From: Firmicutes bacterium UBA5559
GTDB lineage: Bacteria; Bacillota; Clostridia; Peptostreptococcales; Anaerovoracaceae
DNA: 64,000 nt
NCBI GenBank assembly: GCA_002425705.1
Contig: DIMT01000001.1
Span: 71,785 to 135,784, forward strand
Direction: 5' to 3'
Each line of letters opens with the position of its first letter. The first letter of the stretch is position 1. Positions 16,783-25,987 of the stretch are shown piece after piece. The notes below the pieces were generated by a model that saw nothing but the letters and a program-made list of their open reading frames with translations, did not search any database and was not told the origin of the DNA. Both the position numbers and the translations under genes were made by a program.

Positions 16783-17764
16783 AAACGAATTAAAGCCGGA
16801 AATGGAAAAAATGGTTCGGGAAATTCTTAAGGCGGAAACCATCCTCCTGTTTCCTCATATCCATATGGATGGGGACTGTCTTGGCTCCTCTGCAGCTTTC
16901 TGCCGAGGACTGAGAAGCCTGGGCAAAATCTGCTGGGTGGTCATCGAGGACGAAATCCCGGCTAATCTGGAATTCCTCAACGGGGATATCTGCACCCAGG
17001 ATCTGGAGTTAATTCAGGAGCCGGATATTTGTATGGCAGTAGATTGTGCAGAGATTCAGCGGTTCATCAACCGAAAGGACCTGTTCCTCAAGGGTAAGCT
17101 GACCATGTGCATCGACCATCATTCCACGGCGGTTCCTTTTACGACCTACAATTACATCGACCCTACGGCAGCAGCTACCGGGGAACTGGTCTATAAATTT
17201 CTGCTGGCCCTTGGAGTCACCCTGGACAAAGCTATGGGGGAAGCCCTTTATGCGGCCATCACCACGGATACCGGTAACTTCCAGTATTCCAATACTACCC
17301 GGGAGACCCATGAGATTGTTGCCAACCTTTATGATCTGGGCATCGAACATTCCAAGGTCAGCGTGGAAATCTATCAGAATATCCGGCTGGAAAAACTGCT
17401 CATGTTCAACCGATCCCTGGAATCCCTGCAGATGTATGCCGACGGACGGATTGCCATTGTCAGCCTGAAACAGCAGGACCTGGATGATACGGGGGCTACG
17501 GTGGACGAAGCGGAGGGAATCGTAGAAGCGATTCGCAGCATCGGCAGCGTGGAAATCGCCGTGATTCTGAAAGAACTGAAGGATAAGAAGGTCAAAGTCA
17601 GCCTTCGGGCAAAAAACAACTTCAATGTGGCAAAGTTTGCAGCCCGATTCGGGGGCGGCGGCCATGTGAAGGCAGCTGGTTTTATCATGCATGAACCGAT
17701 TGAACACTGCGGAGAAATTATTTCCCACGAGCTGATGACCGAGCTGTTTCAGGAGACCTTATAG
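16775..17764 (+). CDS. nrnA: DHH-family oligoribonuclease / pAp phosphatase NrnA
   Basis: A 329-residue DHH-DHHA1 phosphoesterase that degrades short RNA and 3'-phosphoadenosine 5'-phosphate. Motifs: HIHMDGDCLGSS (metal ligands), DCAE, the DHH motif in IDHHST, ITTDTGNF, and the C-terminal GGGGHVKAAGF of the DHHA1 domain. ATG 16775 has GAGGG at proper distance; ATG 16763 is in frame but lacks a site. Its overlap with rbfA implies coupled translation. Confidence 0.93.
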   Translation: MTKNELKPEMEKMVREILKAETILLFPHIHMDGDCLGSSAAFCRGLRSLGKICWVVIEDEIPANLEFLNGDICTQDLELIQEPDICMAVDCAEIQRFINRKDLFLKGKLTMCIDHHSTAVPFTTYNYIDPTAAATGELVYKFLLALGVTLDKAMGEALYAAITTDTGNFQYSNTTRETHEIVANLYDLGIEHSKVSVEIYQNIRLEKLLMFNRSLESLQMYADGRIAIVSLKQQDLDDTGATVDEAEGIVEAIRSIGSVEIAVILKELKDKKVKVSLRAKNNFNVAKFAARFGGGGHVKAAGFIMHEPIEHCGEIISHELMTELFQETL

Positions 17765-17766
17765 CC

Positions 17767-18768
17767 ATGATCAACCGTGGAATCATCAACCTGAATAAAC
17801 CGGAGGGCATGACCTCCCATGACTGCGTCAATCGGCTGAGGCGGCTGACCGGCGTTCGGCGGATCGGACATACGGGAACTCTGGATCCCATGGCTACCGG
17901 CGTCCTGCCTCTTTGCATCGGGACCTCCGCCCGGATCTCCGAGTATCTGGATATGGACTTTAAAAAATACCGGTGCACTATGGTCCTGGGTCTGGAGACC
18001 GACACCCTGGATATCTGGGGAAAGGTCCTGTCCGACACCCGGGAGCAGCTCCTTTTAGATAAGGAAACGCTTTCCGGAGTCACGCTGGAAAAACTTCAAG
18101 AGATTAGCCGGGTATTTACTGGAAGGATCCGTCAGGTTCCCCCAAAATATTCGGCCCTGAAGGTCAACGGGAAGAAATTATATGAATACGCCCGGGCGGG
18201 GCAGGAAGTGGAGATCAAATCCAGGGAAATTACCATAAAAGATATTACGGTAAACTCATGGGATTCTCATACTTTGACGGCAGCCTTTGACGTGACTTGC
18301 TCCAAGGGAACCTATGTACGGACCCTGTGCGTGGATATGGCAGAAAAACTTGGCTTTACCGCCGCCATGTCCTCCCTGATCCGTCTGGAAAGCGGAGCCT
18401 TCACCCTGGAAAATGCAGTCACTTTAGAGGAGCTGGCAGAAGCTGGGGACGATTTTACCCGGTATATCCTGCCCACGGATTTTCCCCTGATTCATTTTGG
18501 GGAATTCCTCATTCGGGACGACCGTGCTGTCTGGTTCATCACCGGCGGCCACATCAGCTTCCAGGAGGGAGAAATCCTTCAGGAACCGGAATACAAGGAC
18601 AAGGAACCCCCCTTTCCCATACGGGAAGAATACCAGAAGGCCTATCGGATGATGGCTATGGTAAAGGGCAGGAAAAAGTTCCTGGGGGTGGCTTTTTATA
18701 ACGATAAATACAAAAAATTAGTAGCGGACAAGATTTTTTTAAGGGGGCTTGAGGATGAGGATTTTTAA
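17767..18768 (+). CDS. truB: tRNA pseudouridine(55) synthase TruB
   Basis: A 333-residue enzyme making pseudouridine 55 in the T loop of tRNA. The catalytic Asp40 lies in GHTGTLDPMATGVLP; KYSALKVNGKKLYEYAR and the GTYVRTLC motif are present. The C-terminal part (about 230-333) is longer than in most TruB proteins and ends in a segment GRKKFLGVAFY typical of a PUA-like fold. It starts 2 bases after nrnA. Confidence 0.96.
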   Translation: MINRGIINLNKPEGMTSHDCVNRLRRLTGVRRIGHTGTLDPMATGVLPLCIGTSARISEYLDMDFKKYRCTMVLGLETDTLDIWGKVLSDTREQLLLDKETLSGVTLEKLQEISRVFTGRIRQVPPKYSALKVNGKKLYEYARAGQEVEIKSREITIKDITVNSWDSHTLTAAFDVTCSKGTYVRTLCVDMAEKLGFTAAMSSLIRLESGAFTLENAVTLEELAEAGDDFTRYILPTDFPLIHFGEFLIRDDRAVWFITGGHISFQEGEILQEPEYKDKEPPFPIREEYQKAYRMMAMVKGRKKFLGVAFYNDKYKKLVADKIFLRGLEDEDF

Positions 18769-19696
18769 ATCCTTGGATGAAATAGAAGATATCGAACCAT
18801 CGGTGATTGCCTTCGGAAACTTTGACGGGGTCCACCTGGGCCACCAGGAAATCATCAAAAAATCAGTGCAGAGCGCAGCGGTTTCCAACCTGAAAAGCAG
18901 CGTTTTCACCTTCTCCACCCACCCGAAGAATCTGATCACCGGAAAAAACACGGTCAAAAATATCCTCTATCCGGAGGAAAAGGCCGCCATCATAGAAAAA
19001 TTAGGTGTAGATTACTTTTTTTCTATTCCCTTCGATGAGGAAATCATGAACATGGACCCCATGGATTTCATTGATAATCTGTTGGTGGCCCGTCTGAAAA
19101 TGAAAGAAGCTTATTGCGGCTTCAACTTCCGCTTTGGTCATAAAGGAAAGGGCAACCCTCAGCTCCTGATTAAGGAAGGGGAACGGTGTGGCTTCGGCCT
19201 TCACGTTCTGGCTCCCTATAAGGTGGAGGGAAATCTGGTTAGCAGCAGCCTGATTCGGAAATTGATAGCAGAAGGCCAGGTGGACGAATGTGCCAAATAC
19301 CTGGGTCGTTATTACTCCATCGGCGGCGAAGTCCAGGTTGGCAACCGGATCGGCCGGACCATCGGATTCCCCACCTCTAATATCCACGTGGATGAGACCA
19401 TGGTGAGCCCGGCTAACGGAGTGTATGTTACCAACTGCATCTACAATGGAGTCCGATATCCCAGCATTACCAATGCAGGGGTCAAACCCACCATTGGCCA
19501 TTATGGAAAAAATGTGGAAACCCACATCTTCAATTTTGATAAAGAGCTGTATGGCAAGACCATCCGGGTGGAGTTCCTGAAAAAGATCCGGGATGAGGTC
19601 AAATTCCACGATGTGGATGCCCTGAAGGAGCAGATTCGCAAGGATTGCATCTATGCCAGAGAATATCATATTCTCCAGGGTGGCCTGAAGAAATAG
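18755..19696 (+). CDS. ribF: Bifunctional riboflavin kinase / FAD synthetase
   Basis: A 313-residue enzyme converting riboflavin to FMN and FAD. The N-terminal adenylyltransferase domain has GNFDGVHLGHQ and FRFGHKGKG; the kinase domain begins near residue 185 with GNRIGRTIGFPTSN and NAGVKPT. ATG 18755 (with AAGGGGG 7 bases upstream) is preferred over TTG 18749. It overlaps truB by 14 bases and ends the rimP-ribF operon. Confidence 0.95.
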   Translation: MRIFKSLDEIEDIEPSVIAFGNFDGVHLGHQEIIKKSVQSAAVSNLKSSVFTFSTHPKNLITGKNTVKNILYPEEKAAIIEKLGVDYFFSIPFDEEIMNMDPMDFIDNLLVARLKMKEAYCGFNFRFGHKGKGNPQLLIKEGERCGFGLHVLAPYKVEGNLVSSSLIRKLIAEGQVDECAKYLGRYYSIGGEVQVGNRIGRTIGFPTSNIHVDETMVSPANGVYVTNCIYNGVRYPSITNAGVKPTIGHYGKNVETHIFNFDKELYGKTIRVEFLKKIRDEVKFHDVDALKEQIRKDCIYAREYHILQGGLKK

Positions 19697-19725
19697 TGGA
19701 CAAAATACAGGACTTGTGGTAGTAT
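19697..19725 (+). promoter_or_regulatory. Probable promoter of rpsO
   Basis: TGGACA (19697-19702), 17-bp spacer, TAGTAT (19720-19725), immediately after the ribF stop codon and before the structured rpsO leader. Confidence 0.45.
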
Positions 19726-19744
19726 AAGTTGTTAAATTAATTAT

Positions 19745-19791
19745 ACCTGTCACTGAGTATGTTGAGACTCCGACAAATACCCGGGACAGGT
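19745..19791 (+). promoter_or_regulatory. Structured rpsO leader, possible S15 autoregulatory element
   Basis: ACCTGTC (19745-19751) pairs with GACAGGT (19785-19791), enclosing an inner GAGT/ACTC hairpin. The base of the structure is only about 20 bases before the rpsO ribosome site. Firmicute rpsO genes often carry a leader that binds S15; the specific fold here is my reading. Confidence 0.5.
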
Positions 19792-19815
19792 GGATGAATG
19801 AAAAGGAGAATACCC

Positions 19816-20082
19816 ATGATTACACAGGAAAAGAAAACGGAAATTATCAAGCAGTACCAGCTGAAAGAAGGAGATACCGGATCTCCCGAGGTTCAGGTAG
19901 CCATTCTGACTTTCAGAATCAATGACCTGAATGAGCACTTAAAGATTCACAAGAAAGATCATCACTCCAGAAGAGGTCTGCTGAAGATGGTCGGTCAGAG
20001 AAGAAACCTTCTTAATTACCTAAAAAATAAGGATATCGACAGATACAGAAATCTTATTGCAGACTTAGGATTAAGAAAGTAA
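19816..20082 (+). CDS. rpsO: 30S ribosomal protein S15
   Basis: An 88-residue helical protein that binds 16S rRNA in the platform. It carries GDTGSPEVQVA, HHSRRGLLKMVGQRR and the YLKNKDIDRY end. ATG 19816 (MITQEKKTEI) follows AAAAGGAG; the upstream ATG 19798 would add six residues not found in S15. A terminator follows and pnp is next, the classical rpsO-pnp pair. Confidence 0.98.
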   Translation: MITQEKKTEIIKQYQLKEGDTGSPEVQVAILTFRINDLNEHLKIHKKDHHSRRGLLKMVGQRRNLLNYLKNKDIDRYRNLIADLGLRK

Positions 20083-20095
20083 TACTAAGAAATTC

Positions 20096-20125
20096 AAGCG
20101 GGGGATTTTCACCCCGCTTTTATTT
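20096..20125 (+). terminator. Terminator between rpsO and pnp
   Basis: AAGCGGGG, loop of about 8 bases, CCCCGCTT, followed by TTATTTATATTTTT. Some read-through into pnp is likely, as no clear separate promoter is visible. Confidence 0.8.
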
Positions 20126-20174
20126 ATATTTTTATTGAAGAAGAGAAAGAAAAATTAACAGGAGGTAGTTGTTA

Positions 20175-22274
20175 ATGAGATTCGAAGATTACAGAACGTT
20201 CCGCACCGCCGTGGGAGGCAGACTCCTTCAGCTGGAAATCGGAAAGGTGTGCGAGATGGCCAACGGCCAGGTCATGGTCAAGTACGGCGATACCGTCGTC
20301 AACGTCACGGCCACTGCATCCGCTCAGCCAAGACAGGATATTGATTTTTTCCCGCTGAGCGTGGACTATGAGGAAAGAATGTATGCTGCCGGTAAGATTC
20401 CGGGAGGTTTTATAAAAAGAGAAGGACGGCCCAGCGAAAAGGCGATTCTTAGCTCTCGTCTGATCGACCGGCCCATCCGGCCCCTGTTCCCCAAAGGATA
20501 TTACAACGATGTTCAGGTAGTGGCCACCGTTATGTGCGTGGATCCGGACTGTGCGCCGGAAATCGCCGCTATGATCGGTTCTTCCGTTGCCCTGTCCATC
20601 TCCGACATCCCCTTTGACGGACCCACCGCTTCCGTGCTGGTAGGCTTGGTTGACGGCCAGTTCGTGGTCAATCCCACCCTGGCTCAGCGGGAGGTCAGCG
20701 ACCTGCACCTGGTGGTATCCGGAACCAAGGAAGCCATCATGATGGTAGAAGCCGGCGCCAACGAGATCAAAGAAGACGTGATGCTGGAAGCCATTATGTT
20801 TGCCCATGAGGAAATCAAATCCCTGATTGAATTCATCGATGAAATCATCAAGGAAGTGGGCAAGCCTAAGACAGAAGTTACGCTTTACAAGGTATCCGAC
20901 GAAATTGACCAGGCTGTCCGGGATTATGCAACGGACAAGATGAGAGCAGCCATCCAGACCTACGACAAGATGGAACGGCTGGAAAACATGGACAAGGTTG
21001 AAGTGGAAGTCAAAGCCTATTTCGCAGAGATTTTCCCGGATAATAAAAAAGACATCGCCGCCGTATTATACAGCATAACCAAAGAGCAGGTCAGAAGCCT
21101 GATTCTGGATGACGGCATCCGTCCGGACAATCGTAAGTCCGACGAAATCCGGCCCATCTGGTGTGAAACCGGCGTCCTGCCCAGAGCCCACGGAACCGGC
21201 CTGTTCAAGCGTGGACAGACTCAGGTCCTTTCCGTCACCACTCTGGCGCCCGTTGGCGAATCCCAGACCATCGACGGCATCGGCGAAGAAGTCAGCAAGC
21301 GATATATGCACCACTATAACTTCCCTCCCTATTCCGTAGGAGAAGCAAGACCTATGAGAAGCCCGGGACGTCGGGAAATCGGTCACGGAGCCCTGGCTGA
21401 AAGAGCCCTGATTCCCGTACTGCCCAGCGTGGAAGAATTCCCCTATGCCATTCGTGTGGTTTCTGAAGTCCTTTCCTCCAATGGAAGTACCTCTCAGGCC
21501 TCTGTCTGCGGAAGCACCATGTCCCTGATGGACGCCGGTGTACCCATCAAGGCACCGGTAGCCGGTATCGCCATGGGTCTGATCGAACGGGTTGAGCCGG
21601 ACGGCAGCAGCAAGATCTCCATCCTGTCCGACATTCAGGGTATGGAAGACTTCTTAGGCGACATGGACTTTAAGGTAGCCGGAACCAAGGAAGGCATCAC
21701 CGCCATCCAGATGGATATCAAGGTTCACGGCCTTTCCAGAAAGATCCTGGAAGACGCTCTGGCCCAGGCCCACGAAGGCCGAATCCACATCATGAATCAG
21801 ATGCTGGATGAAATCGCTGAGCCTCGTCCGGAACTGTCCTCCTACGCTCCGAGAATCATCACCATGATGATCGATCCGGACAAGATCCGTACCGTCATTG
21901 GACCGGGAGGCAAAACTATCAATAGGATCATCGCTGAAACCGGCGTCAAGATCGACATCGAAGACAGCGGCCTGATCTACATCGCATCCCCCGACATGGA
22001 ATCGGCTCAGAAGGGCGTAAAAGCCATCGAAGATCTGGTTCGGGACGTTGAAGTCGGCGAAACCTACGACGGAACCGTAACCCGGCTCATGTCCTTCGGT
22101 GCCTTCATCGAGATCCTGCCGGGTAAGGAAGGCCTGCTCCACATCTCCAAGATGGCCAAGCACCGGGTAGAAAAAGTCGAAGACGAAATGAACGTCGGCG
22201 ACAAGGTCCGGGTCAAGGTCACCGAGATCGACAGCCAGAACCGAATCAACCTGTCCAGGAAGGACATGGAGTAA
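20175..22274 (+). CDS. pnp: Polyribonucleotide nucleotidyltransferase (PNPase)
   Basis: A 699-residue phosphorolytic 3'-5' exoribonuclease. Two RNase PH domains (about 10-210 and 310-540; FIKREGRPSEKAILSSRLIDRP and GTGLFKRGQTQVL), then a KH domain with IGPGGKTINRI (about 575) and an S1 domain (YDGTVTRLMSFGAFIEI). ATG 20175 lies 9 bases after GGAGG. The protein ends right after S1, without a long tail. An inverted repeat begins directly after the stop codon. Confidence 0.97.
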   Translation: MRFEDYRTFRTAVGGRLLQLEIGKVCEMANGQVMVKYGDTVVNVTATASAQPRQDIDFFPLSVDYEERMYAAGKIPGGFIKREGRPSEKAILSSRLIDRPIRPLFPKGYYNDVQVVATVMCVDPDCAPEIAAMIGSSVALSISDIPFDGPTASVLVGLVDGQFVVNPTLAQREVSDLHLVVSGTKEAIMMVEAGANEIKEDVMLEAIMFAHEEIKSLIEFIDEIIKEVGKPKTEVTLYKVSDEIDQAVRDYATDKMRAAIQTYDKMERLENMDKVEVEVKAYFAEIFPDNKKDIAAVLYSITKEQVRSLILDDGIRPDNRKSDEIRPIWCETGVLPRAHGTGLFKRGQTQVLSVTTLAPVGESQTIDGIGEEVSKRYMHHYNFPPYSVGEARPMRSPGRREIGHGALAERALIPVLPSVEEFPYAIRVVSEVLSSNGSTSQASVCGSTMSLMDAGVPIKAPVAGIAMGLIERVEPDGSSKISILSDIQGMEDFLGDMDFKVAGTKEGITAIQMDIKVHGLSRKILEDALAQAHEGRIHIMNQMLDEIAEPRPELSSYAPRIITMMIDPDKIRTVIGPGGKTINRIIAETGVKIDIEDSGLIYIASPDMESAQKGVKAIEDLVRDVEVGETYDGTVTRLMSFGAFIEILPGKEGLLHISKMAKHRVEKVEDEMNVGDKVRVKVTEIDSQNRINLSRKDME

Positions 22275-22420
22275 CCAACTTTAAGAACAGTTCTGCCAGT
22301 TGGTTTGCTTATAAATAACTCTATAAATACAAACCCCAGTAATTCCAAGGGTTTCCCGGATTTGCTGGGGATTTTTTGTGTCTAAAACCTGTCAACTGGC
22401 AGAACTGTTCTTAAAGTTGG
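22275..22420. repeat. 146-bp element bounded by 29-bp inverted repeats, containing a terminator
   Basis: The left arm 22275-22303 and right arm 22392-22420 are inverse complements at 28 of 29 positions. The left arm starts at the first base after the pnp stop, and the right arm contains the last codons and stop codon of the minus-strand MFS gene. Between them lies an AT-rich spacer and a terminator. It could be a small mobile or repeated element, or a local inverted duplication. Confidence 0.8.
22332..22377 (+). terminator. Terminator downstream of pnp
   Basis: CCCCAG (22334-22339) and CTGGGG (22365-22370) close a branched hairpin followed by ATTTTTTG. Confidence 0.8.
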
Positions 22421-23574
22421 TATTTTTTAAGGGCGGTCAGGGCGGCCAGGCAGAAGAGGGCCAGCAGGATGTAGGAGATCCGGATGCCGAACCAGGCAGC
22501 GGAAAAGCTCATCAGGATGGGGAAGACGGCGCCGCCGATGCCGGAGGCTACGTTCAGTAAGCCGGTGGTCGCACCGGAGTTCTCGGGGGATTCTTCCGTA
22601 CCCAGGCCGATGAGAGTGGGCCAGATGGGTCCCAGAGTGAAGCCTAACAAGAGGCAGCAGACCAGTGCGAACCAGGGATTGGGGGAGAAGGATAAGGCCG
22701 TGAACAAAACGGCGTTGATTAAAAATAATGCGGGAACCAACTTTCTTCGGAACCGGTAGAGTATTCCGGTGGCGATTCTGGCGGGAATCATGGCAATCCA
22801 GATACCGGAAATGGCAAAAGCCGTCAGGTGGTCCGTCTGAAAAATATCAGAAAACAGAAGAGCCATAAAGAAGGCCAGTCCGCTTTCCACCCCCACATAG
22901 ATAAAGATGGCGATTACCAGATAACTGATCCGGGTGCTACGGATCAGGGCTCGGTACCCCATGGGTTTGTGCTCCGGCAGCTTCTCCACCATGGGGAAGT
23001 GGGTGAACATCAGCGGGATGATCAAGAGAAGGTATCCGCAGGCAGCGACAATGAAAATGAATTTCCAGGTGAAGCCCAGACTGGTGATGGCCCAGGAAGT
23101 GACGATAGGGCTGATAACCGCCCCGCTGCTGAAGAATACTTGAGCCAGATTGATGTAGCGGCTGGATTTCCCGGGAAATGCATCGGACAAAGCGGAGGAA
23201 GAACAGGTCTGAGAAACGCTGTAGCCCATGCCCAGGATGAAGACCCCAACGAAAAAGGCATAGAGCTCCGGAATCAGGAGCAGCAGGAAGCAGCCGAAAA
23301 CGAACAGGGTAATGGCCATAAGGGAAGAATACTTCTTGGATACCCGATTGATGAAATCCCCGAAGACGATAGGTCCCAAGATGGAACCGCCGTATTGGAG
23401 GGACACCAGGATCCCCATGGTTTCCGTGCTGAGGTTATAGGTATCGGAAATCATCAATAAGGCCAGCTGGAATCCGCCGGATTCAAAGCCCAGAAAAAAG
23501 GGCAGGCCGAAGGCCACTGGCAAAATGAGATTTTTTGTAGTTTTTATCGGAATTCGGGTCAGCGTTTTTTTCAT
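22411..23574 (-). CDS. Major facilitator superfamily transporter
   Basis: A 387-residue membrane protein with about 12 predicted helices; the loop after helix 2 has GDFINRVSKKY in the MFS motif A position. A second half repeats the fold (GIWIAMIPARIATGILYRFR). The profile (FLGFESGGFQLALLMISDTY) resembles sugar/fucose-type or generic drug-type MFS carriers; the substrate is not predictable. AAGG precedes the ATG. It is convergent with pnp, and its last codons lie inside the inverted repeat described for 22275-22420. Confidence 0.85.
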   Translation of the reverse strand: MKKTLTRIPIKTTKNLILPVAFGLPFFLGFESGGFQLALLMISDTYNLSTETMGILVSLQYGGSILGPIVFGDFINRVSKKYSSLMAITLFVFGCFLLLLIPELYAFFVGVFILGMGYSVSQTCSSSALSDAFPGKSSRYINLAQVFFSSGAVISPIVTSWAITSLGFTWKFIFIVAACGYLLLIIPLMFTHFPMVEKLPEHKPMGYRALIRSTRISYLVIAIFIYVGVESGLAFFMALLFSDIFQTDHLTAFAISGIWIAMIPARIATGILYRFRRKLVPALFLINAVLFTALSFSPNPWFALVCCLLLGFTLGPIWPTLIGLGTEESPENSGATTGLLNVASGIGGAVFPILMSFSAAWFGIRISYILLALFCLAALTALKKYQL

Positions 23575-23616
23575 TTTTTGCTTCCTTTTGTTGAAAAATC
23601 GGGGACAACTCTTTCT

Positions 23617-23645
23617 ATTATCCGATGGAGAGGGGTAAAAGTCAA
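23617..23645 (-). promoter_or_regulatory. Promoter of the MFS gene
   Basis: On the minus strand TTGACT (23645-23640), 17-bp spacer, GATAAT (23622-23617), about 43 bases before the start codon. Confidence 0.55.
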
Positions 23646-23681
23646 CGGGAAGCAGTTGATATTGGATAAAATATAATTAAT

Positions 23682-23741
23682 TTGCATAAATATACTTATT
23701 TTTCGTATAAATCTTGACAAATATTAATGAGTATGTATAAT
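23682..23741 (+). promoter_or_regulatory. Promoter of the arg operon with possible ArgR boxes
   Basis: TTGACA (23714-23719), 16-bp spacer, TATAAT (23736-23741). Upstream is an AT-rich half-palindrome TGCATAAATATAC (from about 23682), and TGTATAATTATA overlaps the -10. Both resemble loose ARG boxes (core TGNATAAWWATNCA). The promoter is convincing; the operator assignment is tentative. Confidence 0.6.
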
Positions 23742-23783
23742 TATAGAATATATTACACATTCGACAAGGGAAAGGATTTAGCG

Positions 23784-24722
23784 ATGGCAAAGGTGTTTAT
23801 CGATGGACAGGAAGGGACCACCGGACTGAAAATCGTGGAGAGATTAATGGACAGACCGGATATGGATATCCTTTTTATCGATCCGGAGAATAGAAAAGAT
23901 CCGGAGGCCCGGCTGAAGAAAATCAAGGAAGCAGATATTACCTTTCTCTGCCTCCCCGATGCCGCTTCCCGGGAAATTGCCGCTCTGGCCCCCGAAGAAT
24001 CCCGCATTCTGGATACTTCCACGGCTCATCGTACTCATTCGGACTGGGTTTACGGATTCCCGGAACTGGCACCGGATCAGCGCCGGAAGATTCGGGAAAG
24101 CAGCCGAGTAGCCGTGCCGGGTTGCCATGCCAGCGGGTTTATTGCCCTGGTTAAGCCTTTGGTCGAGAGGGGAATCATCAGCGACGAACTGGTTCTCTCC
24201 TGTACTTCCCTGACCGGCTACAGCGGCGGCGGGAAAAAGATGATCGCCGAATACGAGCAGGACACGGACGGTAAGCTCCGGGCTCCCAGAATGTACGGCC
24301 TGTCCCAGGAACACAAGCATTTGCCGGAAATGATGAGCATCTGCGGTCTGAAAAAAGCCCCGCTTTTTTTCCCCGTTGTGAGCAGCTATTATTCGGGGAT
24401 GGTGACCACCATTTCAATGTCAGGGCAAGCCTCAAGGGTTGCCATTAATCCGGAAATATTAAAAGAAATCTATAGAGAATTCTACCCGGGACAGCCCATG
24501 ATTCGGCTAATCGAAAATCTGCCGGAGCAGGAAGGGGCTATGATGGCCGGAGACCGGCTTTCCGGGCGGGACGATATGGAAATCCTGGTAACAGGGAATC
24601 CAGACAGAATGGCCATCAGTGCCAGCTTTGACAATCTTGGAAAAGGAGCCTCCGGAGCCGCCATTCAATGCATGAACATCATGCTGGGGCTGGAAGAGAC
24701 TCTTGGTTTAGTGAAAGGATGA
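23784..24722 (+). CDS. argC: N-acetyl-gamma-glutamyl-phosphate reductase, ArgC type 2
   Basis: A 312-residue NADPH-dependent reductase, third step of arginine synthesis. The nucleotide-binding N-terminus begins MAKVFIDGQEGTTGLKI, and the catalytic Cys lies in VPGCHASGFIAL; TGYSGGGKKMIAEYE follows. The short length and these motifs mark the ArgC2 form rather than the ~345-residue type 1. ATG 23784 follows AAAGG; an earlier in-frame ATG lies on the -10 box and cannot be used. First gene of argCJBD. Confidence 0.95.
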   Translation: MAKVFIDGQEGTTGLKIVERLMDRPDMDILFIDPENRKDPEARLKKIKEADITFLCLPDAASREIAALAPEESRILDTSTAHRTHSDWVYGFPELAPDQRRKIRESSRVAVPGCHASGFIALVKPLVERGIISDELVLSCTSLTGYSGGGKKMIAEYEQDTDGKLRAPRMYGLSQEHKHLPEMMSICGLKKAPLFFPVVSSYYSGMVTTISMSGQASRVAINPEILKEIYREFYPGQPMIRLIENLPEQEGAMMAGDRLSGRDDMEILVTGNPDRMAISASFDNLGKGASGAAIQCMNIMLGLEETLGLVKG

Positions 24723-24726
24723 CATC

Positions 24727-25974
24727 ATGGATACAATTGCAAATATGAAGACGAATAAAATAACAAAGGTAAAAGGCGGAATTTGTGCACCGGTTGGCTT
24801 TCAGGCAGCCGGCATCCACTGCGGAATCCGAAAGAATAAAAAGAAAAAGGACCTGGCCCTGATCGTCAGCGACCAGATGTGCCAGGTGGCAGCGGTTTAT
24901 ACCACCAATAAAATCAAAGGGGCTCCCATCTATGTCACCAAAGAGCACATCCAGGACGGGACGGCAAAAGCCATCATCTGCAACAGCGGAAATGCCAATA
25001 CCTGTGCACCCAACGGCATCGAAGTGGCAGAGGCCACCTGCAAGCTGACGGCGGACGCCCTGGGTCTGAAAGCTTCCGACATCATCGTCAGTTCCACCGG
25101 CGTCATCGGAGAAGAACTGTTTCTGGAACCATTTCAGGAAGGAATCCCAAAACTGGCAGCCGAACTTAGTTACGAAGGATCCGATTCGGCGGCAAAAGCC
25201 ATCATGACTACGGATACAGTAAAAAAAGAGCTGGCCCTGGAGTTCTCCCTGGGAGGGAAAACCTGCCGAATGGGCGGAATCGCCAAGGGCAGTGGGATGA
25301 TCAATCCCAACATGGCCACCATGCTCTGTTTCCTCACCACCGACGTGGCCATCAGCCATGAAATGCTGCAAAAGGCCCTGTCGGAAGATATTCAGGACAC
25401 CTTCAACCAGATCAGCATCGACGGAGACACCTCCACCAATGATACGGTAGCCATCCTGGCCAACGGCATGGCAGGCAATCCCATAATTACCCAGGAGGGA
25501 GAAGACTATCAGATCTTTTGCAAGGCCCTCAATGAAATGAACCATCAGCTCTCCAAGAACATCGCCCGGGATGGTGAAGGAGCCACCAAGCTCATCGAAT
25601 GCATCGTCAAAGGAGCGCCGGATAAGGAAACGGCAAGGATCATCTCCAAAGCCGTCATTGAGTCCAACCTGCTGAAAGCCGCCATGTTTGGGGAAGACGG
25701 CAACTGGGGACGAATCCTCTGTGCCATGGGCTACGCCAAAACCGACTTTGACATCGGCAAAACGGAGCTATTCATCGAATCCATGCTGGGAAGCGCCCAG
25801 GTCTGCAAGGATGCTACCTACTTCAAGCACAGCGACAAGAAGGTGAGCCATATCCTGTCAGCGGCGGAGGTCAAACTGGTCATCGATATTCACCAGGGGG
25901 ATGCGGAGGCTACTGCCTATGGGTGTGACCTGACCTACGACTATGTTAAAATCAACGGATCCTATCGTTCATAA
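24727..25974 (+). CDS. argJ: Bifunctional glutamate N-acetyltransferase / amino-acid acetyltransferase
   Basis: A 415-residue ornithine acetyltransferase that recycles the acetyl group in arginine synthesis. It is a self-cleaving Ntn-type enzyme: the cleavage site is in AIMTTDTVKK, where the new N-terminal Thr is the nucleophile (about residue 161). KGSGMINPNMATML and the C-terminal EDGNWGRILCAMGY are conserved. With no separate argA or argE visible in the operon, the bifunctional type is likely. It starts 4 bases after argC. Confidence 0.96.
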   Translation: MDTIANMKTNKITKVKGGICAPVGFQAAGIHCGIRKNKKKKDLALIVSDQMCQVAAVYTTNKIKGAPIYVTKEHIQDGTAKAIICNSGNANTCAPNGIEVAEATCKLTADALGLKASDIIVSSTGVIGEELFLEPFQEGIPKLAAELSYEGSDSAAKAIMTTDTVKKELALEFSLGGKTCRMGGIAKGSGMINPNMATMLCFLTTDVAISHEMLQKALSEDIQDTFNQISIDGDTSTNDTVAILANGMAGNPIITQEGEDYQIFCKALNEMNHQLSKNIARDGEGATKLIECIVKGAPDKETARIISKAVIESNLLKAAMFGEDGNWGRILCAMGYAKTDFDIGKTELFIESMLGSAQVCKDATYFKHSDKKVSHILSAAEVKLVIDIHQGDAEATAYGCDLTYDYVKINGSYRS

Positions 25975-25987
25975 AGGAGATTCATTC

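Noticed and set aside
25943..25987. Earlier in-frame start for argB
   Set aside because: It would overlap argJ and lacks a ribosome site, while ATG 25988 follows AAAGGAG.
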